Shown: positions 7,859 to 18,268 of the stretch, in pieces
Layout: every line of letters starts with the position of its first letter
Position numbering within the stretch: the stretch's first letter is position 1
DNA from: DATEDA01 sp963789885
Lineage (GTDB): Bacteria; Pseudomonadota; Gammaproteobacteria; Burkholderiales; SG8-39
DNA length: 47,036 nt
Direction: 5' to 3'
Assembly (NCBI GenBank): GCA_963789885.1
Contig: CAWBNB010000007.1
Coordinates: 1 to 47,036 of the forward strand
Notes under the pieces: generated by a model
What the model was told of the DNA's origin: nothing
The model's input: only the letters and a program-made list of their open reading frames with translations
Databases searched by the model: none
Position numbers and translations under genes: made by a program

Positions 7859-8625
7859 CTGCCGCCCCGGATCGCAGCGCGCATCGCGGCATTGACGATG
7901 AGCGTCTTCATCTCCCGCACGGCCTCGCGCATGCCGACGAACACCGCGCGGCTGACGATTGCGTGCCCGATATGCAGCTCGCGCACCCCGGCGAGCTGCG
8001 CGACCGGCTCGACATTGAAATAGTTGAGTGCGTGCCCGGCATTGAACCGCATGCCTCGCGCACGAATGGCTCCGCCCGCGGCAGTGAGCTTGGCGAGCTC
8101 CGCGACGACGGCCGGGCTCTCGGCGTCGCGTCCGCGCGAATGGAATGCATGGGCGTAGGGTCCGGTGTGCACCTCGCACACCGCGGCACCGATCCGCTGC
8201 GCGGCGTCGACCTGGCGTTCGTCGGCATCGATGAACACGCTCACGACGATGCCCGCCTCCCCCAGACGCGCCACGACGCCCTTCAGCGCCGCCTCGCGTC
8301 CGACGATGTCGAGACCGCCCTCGGTCGTGACTTCCTGCCGGCCTTCGGGGACGAGCATCGCCATCTCCGGCCGGATGCGGCGCGCGATGTCGACCATCTC
8401 CGCCGTCGCCGCCATCTCGAGGTTGAGCTTGATGTGGGTGAGCTCGCGCAGCCGGCGCACGTCCTCGTCCTGGATGTGCCGCCGGTCCTCGCGCAGGTGC
8501 ACGGTGATGCCGTCGGCGCCGCCGAGGTGCGCCTCCACCGCCGCCCACACCGGATCCGGTTCGTAGGTGCGGCGCGCCTGCCTGACGGTCGCGACGTGGT
8601 CGATGTTGACGCCCAGCTCGATCAT
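7855..8625 (-). CDS. pdxJ: Pyridoxine 5'-phosphate synthase
   Basis: 256 residues. It condenses 1-deoxyxylulose 5-phosphate with aminoacetone 3-phosphate to give pyridoxine 5'-phosphate, the vitamin B6 pathway of proteobacteria. The TIM-barrel family marks are clear: LGVNIDHVATVRQAR at the start, GITVHLREDRRHI, the KLNLEMA segment, and EVHTGPYAHAF. It overlaps recO by four bases (8622-8625). Length matches the family. Confidence 0.97.
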   Translation of the reverse strand: MIELGVNIDHVATVRQARRTYEPDPVWAAVEAHLGGADGITVHLREDRRHIQDEDVRRLRELTHIKLNLEMAATAEMVDIARRIRPEMAMLVPEGRQEVTTEGGLDIVGREAALKGVVARLGEAGIVVSVFIDADERQVDAAQRIGAAVCEVHTGPYAHAFHSRGRDAESPAVVAELAKLTAAGGAIRARGMRFNAGHALNYFNVEPVAQLAGVRELHIGHAIVSRAVFVGMREAVREMKTLIVNAAMRAAIRGGR

Positions 8626-9350
8626 AGGTTGGCCAGCTCGCGAAAGATCGTCCGGCTGTGCAGCGGCTGCCGGTCGAGCCGGCGCGTGATGGCGACCCGC
8701 ATCAGTTGCTTCGCCGCCTGGGCCGTTGCCGGTGACGAGTAGTCATCGCGTGCGATGTCGAGCAGGACGCGTCCCGGCACCACGAGCACCTCCTCCGGTG
8801 CGGGCCCGTCCACGACCGGGATCGCTCCCTGCTCCGGATCGTAGCGATAGAGGCGCTCGGGCTCGATCGGGGTGTCCGCGCCCGACTCGTGCTCGAGCGG
8901 CAGAGCATATCCCAGCTCGGCCAGCAGGCGGCGCTCGAACGCGCGCAGGATCGGGCCTTCGTCCGCGCCGTGCGCGAGGCCGGCGACGGCTTCCACATAG
9001 CGGTCGAAGAGCTGCTCGTGCGGGTCCTCGCGCGGGAGAAGCCGCAGGAGCAGCTCGTTCAGATAGAAGCCGCAGAGGAGGCGCTGCCCCGCGAGCAGCG
9101 GCTGGCCGCCGTGCCATTCGCACCGGACGAGCGTCCGCACCTCCCCGCGTCCCGACCAGCTCGCGGACAGGGGCTGGAACGCGAGCAGCGTGCCGCGCAG
9201 TTGCGATCCCGGCCGGCGCGCACCCTTGGCAAGGAGCGGCAACCGGCCGTATGGACGGGTGAGCGCTTCGACGATCAGGCTCGTCTCGCTGTACGGATAG
9301 GCGTGGAGGACGTAGGCCGCCGCCCGATCGACGCGGCCGCGTTCAGGCAT
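8622..9350 (-). CDS. recO: DNA repair protein RecO
   Basis: 242 residues. RecO helps load RecA on gapped DNA in the RecFOR pathway. An N-terminal OB fold (AYVLHAYPYSETSLIVEALT, then GRLPLLAKGARRPGS) precedes a helical domain. The zinc-cysteine cluster of some RecO proteins is not evident, which is normal for proteobacteria. era-recO-pdxJ-acpS is a conserved order. It overlaps era by eight bases. Confidence 0.93.
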   Translation of the reverse strand: MPERGRVDRAAAYVLHAYPYSETSLIVEALTRPYGRLPLLAKGARRPGSQLRGTLLAFQPLSASWSGRGEVRTLVRCEWHGGQPLLAGQRLLCGFYLNELLLRLLPREDPHEQLFDRYVEAVAGLAHGADEGPILRAFERRLLAELGYALPLEHESGADTPIEPERLYRYDPEQGAIPVVDGPAPEEVLVVPGRVLLDIARDDYSSPATAQAAKQLMRVAITRRLDRQPLHSRTIFRELANL

Positions 9351-10248
9351 GCTCGTACCCCAGGCGCCGGAGCGCGGCGCCGTCGCGCGTCCAGTCGGGT
9401 CGCACTTTCACCCAGACCTCCAGGAAGACCTTGCCGCCGAAGAGCTTCTCCATGTCGCGGCGCGCGGCGCTCGCGACCGCCTTGAGCTTCGCGCCGTCCT
9501 TGCCGATCACGATTGCCTTGTGGTTCGCCTTCTCGACGACGATCGCGGCGTGGATCCGTCGCAGCTTGCCCTCTTCCTCGAACCGGTCGATGCTCACCGC
9601 GCAACCATATGGCAGCTCCTCGCCGAGGAGGCGGAAGAGCTTCTCGCGGACCAGCTCCGCGGCGAGGAACCGCTCGCTCCGGTCGGTGAGCGCGTCCGCG
9701 TCGAACATCGGCGGCTGCTCGGGAAGGTGCGGAGTGATCGCCTTCAGCAGCGCGCCGAGGTTCCGCGCCTTGGACGCGCTGACCGGCACGATCTCAGCGA
9801 ACGCATGCGCCTTCGACATCCGCTCGAGGAACGGGAGCATCCGCGCCGGACCGGCCAAACGGTCGCTCTTGTTCGCCACCAGGATCGCCGGAGCATCCGG
9901 CGGGAGCAGCGCGGCGACGGCACGATCGTCTTCGCCGTAGCGTCCCGCCTCCACCACGAACAGCACCACGTCGACATCCGCGAGGCTCGTCCGCACCGCC
10001 CGGTTGAGGAGGCGATTCAGCGTGCCGCCGCGGCGCGTCTGGAATCCGGGCGTGTCGACGAACACGTACTGGACGCCGGGTTGCGTGAGGACGCCCGCGA
10101 TCCGGTGCCGCGTGGTCTGCGGCCGCGCCGAGGTGATGCTGACCTTGTGTCCGACCAGCGCGTTCAGCAGCGTCGACTTGCCTACATTCGGGCGACCAAC
10201 GATCGCTATCGTCCCGCAGCGGGAGCCGGCCGGAGCGCTCGGGGTCAT
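9343..10248 (-). CDS. era: GTPase Era (16S rRNA maturation)
   Basis: 301 residues. Era binds the 3' end of 16S rRNA and acts late in small-subunit assembly. GTPase motifs are in place: GRPNVGKST (P loop), the DTPGFQ G3 motif, and NKSD (G4). A C-terminal KH domain with the KAIVIGKDGAKLKAV core binds RNA. The ATG at 10246-10248 sits inside the rnc stop (ATGA). A much longer in-frame extension is antisense-like and has no family match. Confidence 0.97.
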   Translation of the reverse strand: MTPSAPAGSRCGTIAIVGRPNVGKSTLLNALVGHKVSITSARPQTTRHRIAGVLTQPGVQYVFVDTPGFQTRRGGTLNRLLNRAVRTSLADVDVVLFVVEAGRYGEDDRAVAALLPPDAPAILVANKSDRLAGPARMLPFLERMSKAHAFAEIVPVSASKARNLGALLKAITPHLPEQPPMFDADALTDRSERFLAAELVREKLFRLLGEELPYGCAVSIDRFEEEGKLRRIHAAIVVEKANHKAIVIGKDGAKLKAVASAARRDMEKLFGGKVFLEVWVKVRPDWTRDGAALRRLGYEHA

Positions 10249-10925
10249 GCGTGCAGCCGCTCGAAGGCCATCCGCGCCGCCTCCTGCTCGGCGAGCCGCC
10301 GGCTGGTGCCGGTCCCGACGGTGCGGAGACTCAGCTCGCGCACGACGCATTCGACCTCGAAGCGCTGGTCGTGCGCCGCGCCGCGGGTGGCGATCACGCT
10401 GTACTGCGGCAGCGCGTACTTCCGGCTCTGCAGCCACTCCTGCAGCTGCGTCTTCGGGTCCTTGTCCGCGCCCTTTGCATCCAGCGTCTCCAGGAGGGGG
10501 CGATACAACCGGACCACGACCTCGCGCGCGGCCTCGAACCCGCCGTCGAGATACACGGCGCCGATGACCGCTTCAAGCGCGTCGGCGAGGATCGACGGCC
10601 GCCGGAAGCCCCCGCTCTTCAATTCGCCCTCGCCCAGCCGGAGGTAGTCACCGAGCGCAAGGCCAGCCGCCAGCTCGTGCAGCCGCTGCTCGCGCACCAG
10701 GCTCGCGCGCAGGCGCGAAAGCTCCCCTTCCCTGAGGTTCGCGAACCGGGTGTAGAGCTCGGCGGCGACGATGCAGTTGAGGACGCCGTCGCCGAGGAAC
10801 TCGAGCCGTTCGTTGTGGGGCGTGCTGTGACTGCGGTGGGTCAGCGCCTGCGCGAGCAGTCGGGCGTCCTTAAACCGGTGGCCCAGGCGCTCCTGCAGGG
10901 CGTCGTGCTTCACATCAATCGGCAC
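10245..10925 (-). CDS. rnc: Ribonuclease III
   Basis: 226 residues. It cleaves double-stranded RNA, including the rRNA precursor and many regulatory duplexes. The catalytic signature NERLEFLGDGVL lies near residue 40, with further acidic residues in ILADALEAVIGAVYLDGG. A C-terminal double-stranded RNA-binding domain ends the protein (DPKTQLQEWLQ onward). MPIDVKHD is used as start; a GTG four codons later is equally possible. Coupled to era downstream. Confidence 0.96.
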   Translation of the reverse strand: MPIDVKHDALQERLGHRFKDARLLAQALTHRSHSTPHNERLEFLGDGVLNCIVAAELYTRFANLREGELSRLRASLVREQRLHELAAGLALGDYLRLGEGELKSGGFRRPSILADALEAVIGAVYLDGGFEAAREVVVRLYRPLLETLDAKGADKDPKTQLQEWLQSRKYALPQYSVIATRGAAHDQRFEVECVVRELSLRTVGTGTSRRLAEQEAARMAFERLHA

Positions 10926-11292
10926 CCTTGGTGCTTGTCGGCTTGCTCGAGCCGGCGAAATCGATGACCAGGCTGATGTTGTAGAAGAGCGGGATGCGCC
11001 GCTCGTAGGCGAACCCGATCACGACCTCGCTGCCGTCCTTGGTGATCTCGAGGTCTTTCGGCCCGACCGAGGTGAAGTCGTCGATCGCCTGCCGGAGCTC
11101 GAACGCCCTGCGCACGTCGGCGACCGTGGCGTTGCGCAGCTGTCCGCCCTGAGTGATCGCCGCGACCGCCTTCTTGATCGCGAAGTACTCGAGGTACGCC
11201 GGCACCATCTTCATCCCGATGATCGCCAGGAAGATGATGCCGACCAGCACCACCAGCACCCCGGCGAAGCCCATCCCGCGCTGTCTCTTCAT
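10915..11292 (-). CDS. DUF4845 family membrane-anchored protein
   Basis: 125 residues. One N-terminal transmembrane helix (GVLVVLVGIIFLAIIGMKMV) resembles a type IV pilin-like leader and is followed by a small soluble domain. This matches DUF4845 proteins, found between lepB and rnc in many beta- and gammaproteobacteria. Their function is not known to me. It overlaps rnc by 11 bases and starts 15 bases after lepB. Confidence 0.88.
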   Translation of the reverse strand: MKRQRGMGFAGVLVVLVGIIFLAIIGMKMVPAYLEYFAIKKAVAAITQGGQLRNATVADVRRAFELRQAIDDFTSVGPKDLEITKDGSEVVIGFAYERRIPLFYNISLVIDFAGSSKPTSTKGAD

Positions 11293-11307
11293 GGCGGTCG
11301 CCTGCCT

Positions 11308-12089
11308 CTAGTTGAACGAGCCGAACCGGCTCAGCTCGCTGAAGTTGAACCAGATGAAGAACGCCTTGCCCACGATGTTCTCGTCGGGGACGAACCCCCA
11401 GACCCGGCTGTCCGCCGAGTTGTCGCGGTTGTCCCCCATCATGAAATAGTGGCCGGGCGGTACTGTGCAGGAGAATCCCTCGTTATTGTAGGTGCAATTC
11501 TCCCGGAACGGGAATTGCTTCACGAAGGGAACCGAGGCGGGCGCGTCATCCTCCACGAGGATGCGGTGAATGTGATCGCCGACCCGCTCGACGTACTGCT
11601 TGGCGTACGTCGCGCGCTTGTGCAGGTACTCGCCGTCCGGCTTCAACTCGAGCTCCTTGCCGTTGACCCAGAGGCGCTTGCCGGTGTAGTCGATCCTGTC
11701 GCCGGGAATTCCGATGACGCGCTTGATGTAGTCGACGGACGGGTCCTCGGGATAGCGAAAGACCATGACGTCGCCGCGCTGCGGCGAGCCTACCTCGATG
11801 ATCTTCTTGTTGAGGATCGGAATGCGGATGCCGTACGCAAACTTGTTGACCAGGATGAAGTCGCCGACGAGCAGCGTCGGGATCATCGACCCCGACGGGA
11901 TCCGGAACGGCTCGACGAGGAACGAGCGCAGCACGAACACGATCAGGATCACCGGGAAGAAGCTCTTCGGGTATTCGATCCACCACGGCTCCTTCGCCCC
12001 CGGCTGGCGATGGCGCGCGAAGATGAGGCGGTCGGCAGCCGCCACCGCGCCGGTCGCGACGAGCAGCACGAACAGGATCAGCGCGAAGT

Positions 12090-12093
<4 letters not shown>
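11308..12093 (-). CDS. lepB: Signal peptidase I
   Basis: 261 residues. It removes signal peptides from exported proteins at the outer face of the inner membrane. Two N-terminal transmembrane segments (NFALILFVLLVATGAVAAA; FFPVILIVFVLRSFLV) precede the catalytic serine in SGSMIPTL, the lysine in YIKRVIGIPGD, and the box GDNRDNSADSR. The GTG start shares GTGA with the lepA stop. lepA-lepB coupling is conserved, and the nearby rnc and era follow the same known order. Confidence 0.96.
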
Positions 12094-13883
<1,790 letters not shown>

Positions 13884-13908
13884 CGAATTCGGCCCCGCGC
13901 GGGACCGT

Positions 13909-13949
13909 CGGATAAAGATCGCCGGATAGAGATCGCCGGATAAGGTTAC
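13909..13949. repeat. Short tandem repeat in the lepA leader
   Basis: Two and a half copies of a 14-base unit (cggataNagatcgc) at 13909-13922, 13923-13936 and 13937 onward, ahead of the lepA start. The role is unknown; it may reflect slippage or serve as a regulator site in the lepA leader. Confidence 0.7.
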
Positions 13950-13955
13950 GGGTAC

Positions 13956-13984
13956 AAAAAAGGGTGCTTGCGAGAGCACCCTTT
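13956..13984 (-). terminator. Rho-independent terminator after mucD
   Basis: On the minus strand an 8-bp GC-rich stem (AGGGTGCT with AGCACCCT, loop of six) is followed by six T residues. It lies about 55 bases after the mucD stop and separates the rpoE-mucD series from lepA. Confidence 0.85.
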
Positions 13985-14036
13985 CGCCCGGAACCGAGGC
14001 GGGGCGGATTCTATCCGATTCCCGCGCTCTGCGCCC

Positions 14037-15464
14037 CTATCCGCCGCTCGTATCGCCGCGGATCGTCGCGAAAATGTTGGCTTCGCCGCGCCGGATCTGC
14101 AGGGTGATCGTGGTCCCCTTGTCGAGGCTCGCGAGCAGCTCGTTGAACTGTTTCGCCGACTTGATCTCGGTGGTGCTCCCCTTGGCGCTTACCGCGACGA
14201 TCACGTCGCCCTGGCGGACGTCGCCGCGCGGCTGGCTGCGCACCTCGTCCACCACCGCCCCACCCGGCAGACGGAGGTCGCGGCGTTTGTCCTCGCCCAG
14301 ATCGCTCACCACGAGGCCGAGACGATTGGCCGCGACCTCGGCCTTCTTGTCGCCCGGACGGGTGCCGCGGCCCGCGGCGACGCGGTCGTCCGGGATCTCG
14401 CCCACGGTAACCGTCACGTCCTTGGTCTGCCCCTTGCGCCAGAGCTGCAGCGAGGCCTTTGAACCCGGTTTGGTCGACCCCACGATCCGCGGCAGGTCGG
14501 CCGAAGCGTTCACCGGCCTGCCGTCGAACTTGAGGATGATGTCGCCCGTCTCGACCCCTGCGCGCTCGGCCGGCCCGCCCTTCTCGACGCCGTTCACGAG
14601 CGCGCCGACCGGCTTGCCGAGGCCGAACGAGTCGGCCAGCTCTTTCGAGACCTCCTGGATGACCACGCCGATCCGCCCGCGGCTCACGCGCCCGGCGGTG
14701 CGCAGCTGGCTCGAGATGTCCATCGCGACGTCGATCGGGATGGCGAACGACAGCCCCATGAAACCGCCGGTGCGGCTGTAGATCTGCGAGTTGATGCCGA
14801 TCACCTCGCCGTTGAGATTGAAGAGCGGCCCGCCCGAGTTGCCGGGATTGATCGCCACGTCGGTCTGGATGAACGGCACGAAGTTTTCCTGCGGCAGCGA
14901 GCGGCCCTTCGCGCTGATGATTCCCGCGGTCACGCTGTTCTCGAAGCCGAACGGCGAACCGATCGCGACCACCCACTCCCCGACCTTGAGCTTGTTCGGG
15001 TCACCGAACTTCACCGATTGCAGGCCGGCCGCCTCGATCTTGATCACGGCGACGTCGGTCCGCCGGTCGGCACCGATCACCTTCGCCTTGAACTCGCGCT
15101 TGTCGTTGAACTTGACGGTGATCTCGTCCGCCTGGTCGACGACGTGGGCGTTCGTGAGGATGTAGCCGTCCGGGCTGACGACGAACCCGGAGCCGAGCGA
15201 GTTCGACTCGAACTCGCGCGGCCCCTGCGGGCCCCGCGGGACGAACCGCCGGAAGAACTCGTAGAAGGGATCATTCTCGTCGAGCTGCGGCACCTGGGGG
15301 TTGGCGCGCACCTGGCGCTGCTGCATCGTGCTGATGTTCACGACGGCGGCCCCCTGGCTGTCGACGATCTGCGTGAAGTCGGGAAGACCCCGGACCTGCG
15401 CGGGCGCCGGGCCGGCAAACGCGAGCGCGGCGGCGGCCGATGCGGCGGCGATGAGGATTCTCAT
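14037..15464 (-). CDS. mucD: Periplasmic serine protease MucD/DegP family
   Basis: 475 residues. A signal peptide (MRILIAAASAAAALAFAGPAPA) is followed by a trypsin-like domain with the triad His in TNAHVVD, Asp in RTDVAVIKI and Ser in GNSGGPL, then two PDZ domains (IGVVIQEV and VVDEVRSQPRG regions). It is a periplasmic protease-chaperone that clears misfolded envelope proteins and damps the RpoE response. It ends the rpoE-rseA-mucB-mucD series, the usual arrangement, and has a terminator after it. A longer upstream frame lacks a signal peptide and is rejected. Confidence 0.95.
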   Translation of the reverse strand: MRILIAAASAAAALAFAGPAPAQVRGLPDFTQIVDSQGAAVVNISTMQQRQVRANPQVPQLDENDPFYEFFRRFVPRGPQGPREFESNSLGSGFVVSPDGYILTNAHVVDQADEITVKFNDKREFKAKVIGADRRTDVAVIKIEAAGLQSVKFGDPNKLKVGEWVVAIGSPFGFENSVTAGIISAKGRSLPQENFVPFIQTDVAINPGNSGGPLFNLNGEVIGINSQIYSRTGGFMGLSFAIPIDVAMDISSQLRTAGRVSRGRIGVVIQEVSKELADSFGLGKPVGALVNGVEKGGPAERAGVETGDIILKFDGRPVNASADLPRIVGSTKPGSKASLQLWRKGQTKDVTVTVGEIPDDRVAAGRGTRPGDKKAEVAANRLGLVVSDLGEDKRRDLRLPGGAVVDEVRSQPRGDVRQGDVIVAVSAKGSTTEIKSAKQFNELLASLDKGTTITLQIRRGEANIFATIRGDTSGG

Positions 15465-15589
15465 GAGCGGTGCGCCCCCTTTATTGGGCGTGACGGGTTG
15501 GGCGTTGCGGATAAGGTTAGGAAGATAAAGACAAAGTCCCGCCGTTTCAAGGAAAAGTGCACGGCGGCCGGAGCGGGCCGCCCCGGCGG

Positions 15590-16567
15590 TCACTGTGGGC
15601 GACGGTACTCGACGTTCTGGGCAATCAGCCGCACGCTTTCGGCCGGCACCTCGCCGACCACGGTCACGAGGTAGCTATCGAGCTTCCGGGCATAGACATT
15701 CACCGCGCCCTGCCGGGAGGGGCCGAGCTGGACCGCGGACGCCTTCTGCCCAAGTGTTTCGATGAACACCGAGACCGCCGCCAGGCCGTCGGACAGGACG
15801 ATGTGTCCGACATCGGCGCTGGCGCCGACGTTCCGCCTCATCTCGGTGACCTTGCGGTAACCGGGTGGCAGCGATTTGAGGAGCCAGCCGCTGCGCTCGA
15901 GGTCGGCAGCCACCATTTCGTTCGACTCGACCCGCCAGTCGCGGCCCTTGCCCGCGAAGCGCGATTTCACCTGGTCCCGGTCGATCCGACCGCCCACCTG
16001 GAGCTGGGTGAAGGCGAACTGCTCGACCACCTCGCCCTTCTCGTTCAGCGTCTTGGCCTTGACGAGCATCCCGGTCGCAACGTCCGCCCACAGCTTGTGG
16101 CCGTAGCGCAGGTTGTCCTTGGGCTCGAGCACGATCGACTGGCAGTCGTGGCCGGCGATGCGCTCGCTGCCACCCTTGCGGATGGTGTAGTGCTCGGCGA
16201 GCACCCGCGGGTCGGCCCGCATCCCGGGGAACGGCCGCGTGTCGAGCACGCGCTCGACCTTCATCGTCATCGTCTCCGGGATGTAGCAGGTCACCTGTTC
16301 GTTCACCCGCAGGATCTCCCGCGGGGTGCCGTCGAGCGTCTCGAGGCGCTCGTGCACCCCCGAGGCATCGACGATCCGGGTCACGCGTGAGGTCTCAACC
16401 TGCTCGCCGTGCTGATAGACGAAGGTGCCGGTGTAGCTCAGGCGCTCGGTAGCCGCATAGATACGCTGCAGCCAGCGAGCGGCATCGCCGGAGGCCTCGC
16501 CCTGCGCGGCCGCCGGGCCAACTACCCCACCCGCCGCGAGCGCCGCGGCGAACACGAGCGCGCGCAT
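15590..16567 (-). CDS. mucB: Sigma-E factor regulatory protein MucB/RseB
   Basis: 325 residues. A signal peptide (MRALVFAAALAAGGVVGPAAA) precedes the two-domain RseB fold: a lipoprotein-carrier-like N-terminal domain (LSYTGTFVYQHGEQVETS) and a C-terminal domain ending near RLIAQNVEYRRPQ. In the periplasm it binds the anti-sigma factor RseA and shields it from proteolysis until it meets stress signals such as mislocalised lipopolysaccharide. It begins three bases after the rseA stop. Confidence 0.94.
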   Translation of the reverse strand: MRALVFAAALAAGGVVGPAAAQGEASGDAARWLQRIYAATERLSYTGTFVYQHGEQVETSRVTRIVDASGVHERLETLDGTPREILRVNEQVTCYIPETMTMKVERVLDTRPFPGMRADPRVLAEHYTIRKGGSERIAGHDCQSIVLEPKDNLRYGHKLWADVATGMLVKAKTLNEKGEVVEQFAFTQLQVGGRIDRDQVKSRFAGKGRDWRVESNEMVAADLERSGWLLKSLPPGYRKVTEMRRNVGASADVGHIVLSDGLAAVSVFIETLGQKASAVQLGPSRQGAVNVYARKLDSYLVTVVGEVPAESVRLIAQNVEYRRPQ

Positions 16568-16569
16568 CG

Positions 16570-17070
16570 TCAGCGCGACCCGCTTTCCTCGGCGACCGTC
16601 CGGACGTACGGCGCGAGACCGCTCATCGCGATCGCCGGGGAGAACCGCTGATGCGCAAGGAGATAGTCCGCCACGCCCTGGGCCTGCGGCACCGGGGCTG
16701 CAGGCGACTCGACCTGCGCGATGGTCCCCGGACCCACCCCGCCGCGCGGCAAATCGAATAGCGGCAGCGCGAGCCAACCGACGAGCGCCACGGCGGCGAC
16801 GCTCGCTGCGGCCGCGAGCGGATACCAGGCAAGGCGGGGGCGCACGCGCTCACGGCGGCGCGGCGCCAGGACCGTCGGTTCGGCGGCAAGCCGCGCGCGG
16901 ACCCGTTCCGCGATCTGCGGCGCGGTGTGGCCGCGCAGGGTATCGCCGATGAGGTGGTAGACATCCCACGCGGTGCGCAGCTCCTCGTCTTCCTCGAGCC
17001 GCCGCACGCAGCGCTCGCGCTCGCCGTGCTCGAGCGCGTCGTCCATCATCGCCGAGAGCTTCTCTTTCAT
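16570..17070 (-). CDS. rseA: Anti-sigma-E factor RseA/MucA
   Basis: 166 residues. The N-terminal cytoplasmic domain (MKEKLSAMMDDALEHGERE, then LRTAWDVYHLIGDTLRG) is the RseA family sigma-binding fold. One transmembrane helix lies at about residues 86-106 (PLAAAASVAAVALVGWLALP), and a short periplasmic tail contacts MucB. Regulated proteolysis of this helix frees RpoE. It starts seven bases after the rpoE stop, consistent with balanced co-expression. Confidence 0.93.
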   Translation of the reverse strand: MKEKLSAMMDDALEHGERERCVRRLEEDEELRTAWDVYHLIGDTLRGHTAPQIAERVRARLAAEPTVLAPRRRERVRPRLAWYPLAAAASVAAVALVGWLALPLFDLPRGGVGPGTIAQVESPAAPVPQAQGVADYLLAHQRFSPAIAMSGLAPYVRTVAEESGSR

Positions 17071-17077
17071 GCTCGCC

Positions 17078-17677
17078 TCACCACCTCTTGTCCTTGCGCG
17101 CATCGACCAGCGGTCGCAGCCGCGCCGCGATCGCCTCGCGCGCCCGGAAGATCCGCGAGCGCACCGTGCCGATCGGGCAGTTCATGATGCTCGCAATCTC
17201 CTCGTAGCTCAGCCCCTCGATCTCGCGCAGCTCGATCGCCGTGCGCAGCTCGTCGGGCAGATCCTCCATCGCCTTCTGGACGGTGGCCGCGATCTCCTTC
17301 GACGCCAGCACGCTTTCCGGCGTGTTGATGTCGCGGAGCTGCTCGCCGTCCTCGAACGACTCCGCCTCGTCCGCGTCGAACTCCGTGGTCGTCGGGGCCC
17401 GCCGTCCCATCGCGACCAGGTAGTTCTTCGCGGTATTGATTCCGATCCGGTACAGCCATGTGTAAAACGCGCTATCTCCACGGAACGACGGGAGTGCACG
17501 GTAGGCCTTGATGAAGGCTTCCTGCGCGACGTCCTCGACTTCCCCCGGATCGCGGATGAACCGCGACAGCAGCCGCCCGAGTTTGCGCTGGTACTTGGAG
17601 ACGAGCAGGTCGAATGCCTGCTTGTCGCCGCCCTGCGCACGCTCGACCAGTTGCTGGTCAATGTCGCGGTCCGCCAT
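17078..17677 (-). CDS. rpoE: RNA polymerase sigma factor RpoE/AlgU
   Basis: 199 residues. Region 2 (FDLLVSKYQRKLGRLLSRFI, then DVAQEAFIKAYRALPSFRG) and region 4 (ELREIEGLSYEEIASIMNCP, GTVRSRIFRARE) are both clear, the layout of an ECF sigma factor. It directs the envelope-stress regulon. The start MADRDIDQQ is preceded by an excellent ribosome-binding site (GGAGGGG); an ATG 11 codons earlier would translate through that site and is rejected. Confidence 0.96.
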   Translation of the reverse strand: MADRDIDQQLVERAQGGDKQAFDLLVSKYQRKLGRLLSRFIRDPGEVEDVAQEAFIKAYRALPSFRGDSAFYTWLYRIGINTAKNYLVAMGRRAPTTTEFDADEAESFEDGEQLRDINTPESVLASKEIAATVQKAMEDLPDELRTAIELREIEGLSYEEIASIMNCPIGTVRSRIFRAREAIAARLRPLVDARKDKRW

Positions 17678-17781
17678 CGCCGCCCCTCCGTAAGCTTTCT
17701 TATTATTCAAACGCTTAACGGCTGGCTGCGGCCAGTATACACCGCAGGCCGACGCGGGCTTCTCGCCACGACCTTGCTGCT

Positions 17782-17808
17782 AGAGACACGGCCAAACCCG
17801 ATTGGTTC
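17782..17808 (-). promoter_or_regulatory. Candidate sigma-E-type promoter ahead of rpoE
   Basis: On the minus strand, GAACCA (revcomp of 17803-17808) and GTCTCT (revcomp of 17782-17787) are spaced by 15 bases, resembling the RpoE consensus GGAACTT-N15/16-GTCTGA. RpoE usually activates its own operon. Only part of the consensus matches, so this is tentative. Confidence 0.35.
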
Positions 17809-18268
17809 AGCGTCGCGTAGGGCTATTCGCGCCACGTTCCTCCACGGCGTCGGCGGGACGCCATCTGAGCCATACCCGCAGACGCCGAAACGGCTCGGGC
17901 GCGAGGGTGTCCGGAAGCACGATCGCGGTCCGGCGCCGTCCGAGCGCATCGCGCAGGCGCACCACCGCGAGCCACGGCGCCGGGACCACCGCGTCCGTGA
18001 GACGAGCGGGCGACCAGTCGCTCGCCGGGCCCGCGATCGCGACGCCACCTCCGGTGTCGAGCTCCAGTCCTGCGATCGCCAGGGGCGAGCGCTGCAGCGC
18101 CCGCCGGACGTGCTCGATCGCCGATACGGTGAGCCCGGCGGCGACGATCACCGCGGCGGGTGCCGGCAAAGCCGCCACCGCGCCGACGAGCGCGGCACCG
18201 TGCACGACGACCACCGTCGCCGCCAGCCACCGGGAGGGGCCAAGCTGCACGCGTAGGAGATCGTTCAA
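17807..18268 (-). CDS. ygfX: YgfX-like membrane protein
   Basis: About 153 residues. Family marks are the N-terminal LRVQLGPSRWLAA, two adjoining transmembrane helices (about residues 16-50) and the C-terminal stretch VVLPDTLAPEPFRRLRVWLRW-like (here IVLPDTLAPEPFRRLRVWL). YgfX proteins are small membrane proteins, one of which has been described as affecting cell shape. The TTG start overlaps the fabF stop (ATTTGAACG); a GTG 18 bases later is an alternative. Position between fabF and rpoE is typical of this cluster. Confidence 0.75.
   Translation of the reverse strand: MNDLLRVQLGPSRWLAATVVVVHGAALVGAVAALPAPAAVIVAAGLTVSAIEHVRRALQRSPLAIAGLELDTGGGVAIAGPASDWSPARLTDAVVPAPWLAVVRLRDALGRRRTAIVLPDTLAPEPFRRLRVWLRWRPADAVEERGANSPTRR

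Noticed and set aside
17078..17710. An earlier ATG for rpoE
   Set aside because: The ribosome-binding site lies between the two starts and would be translated.
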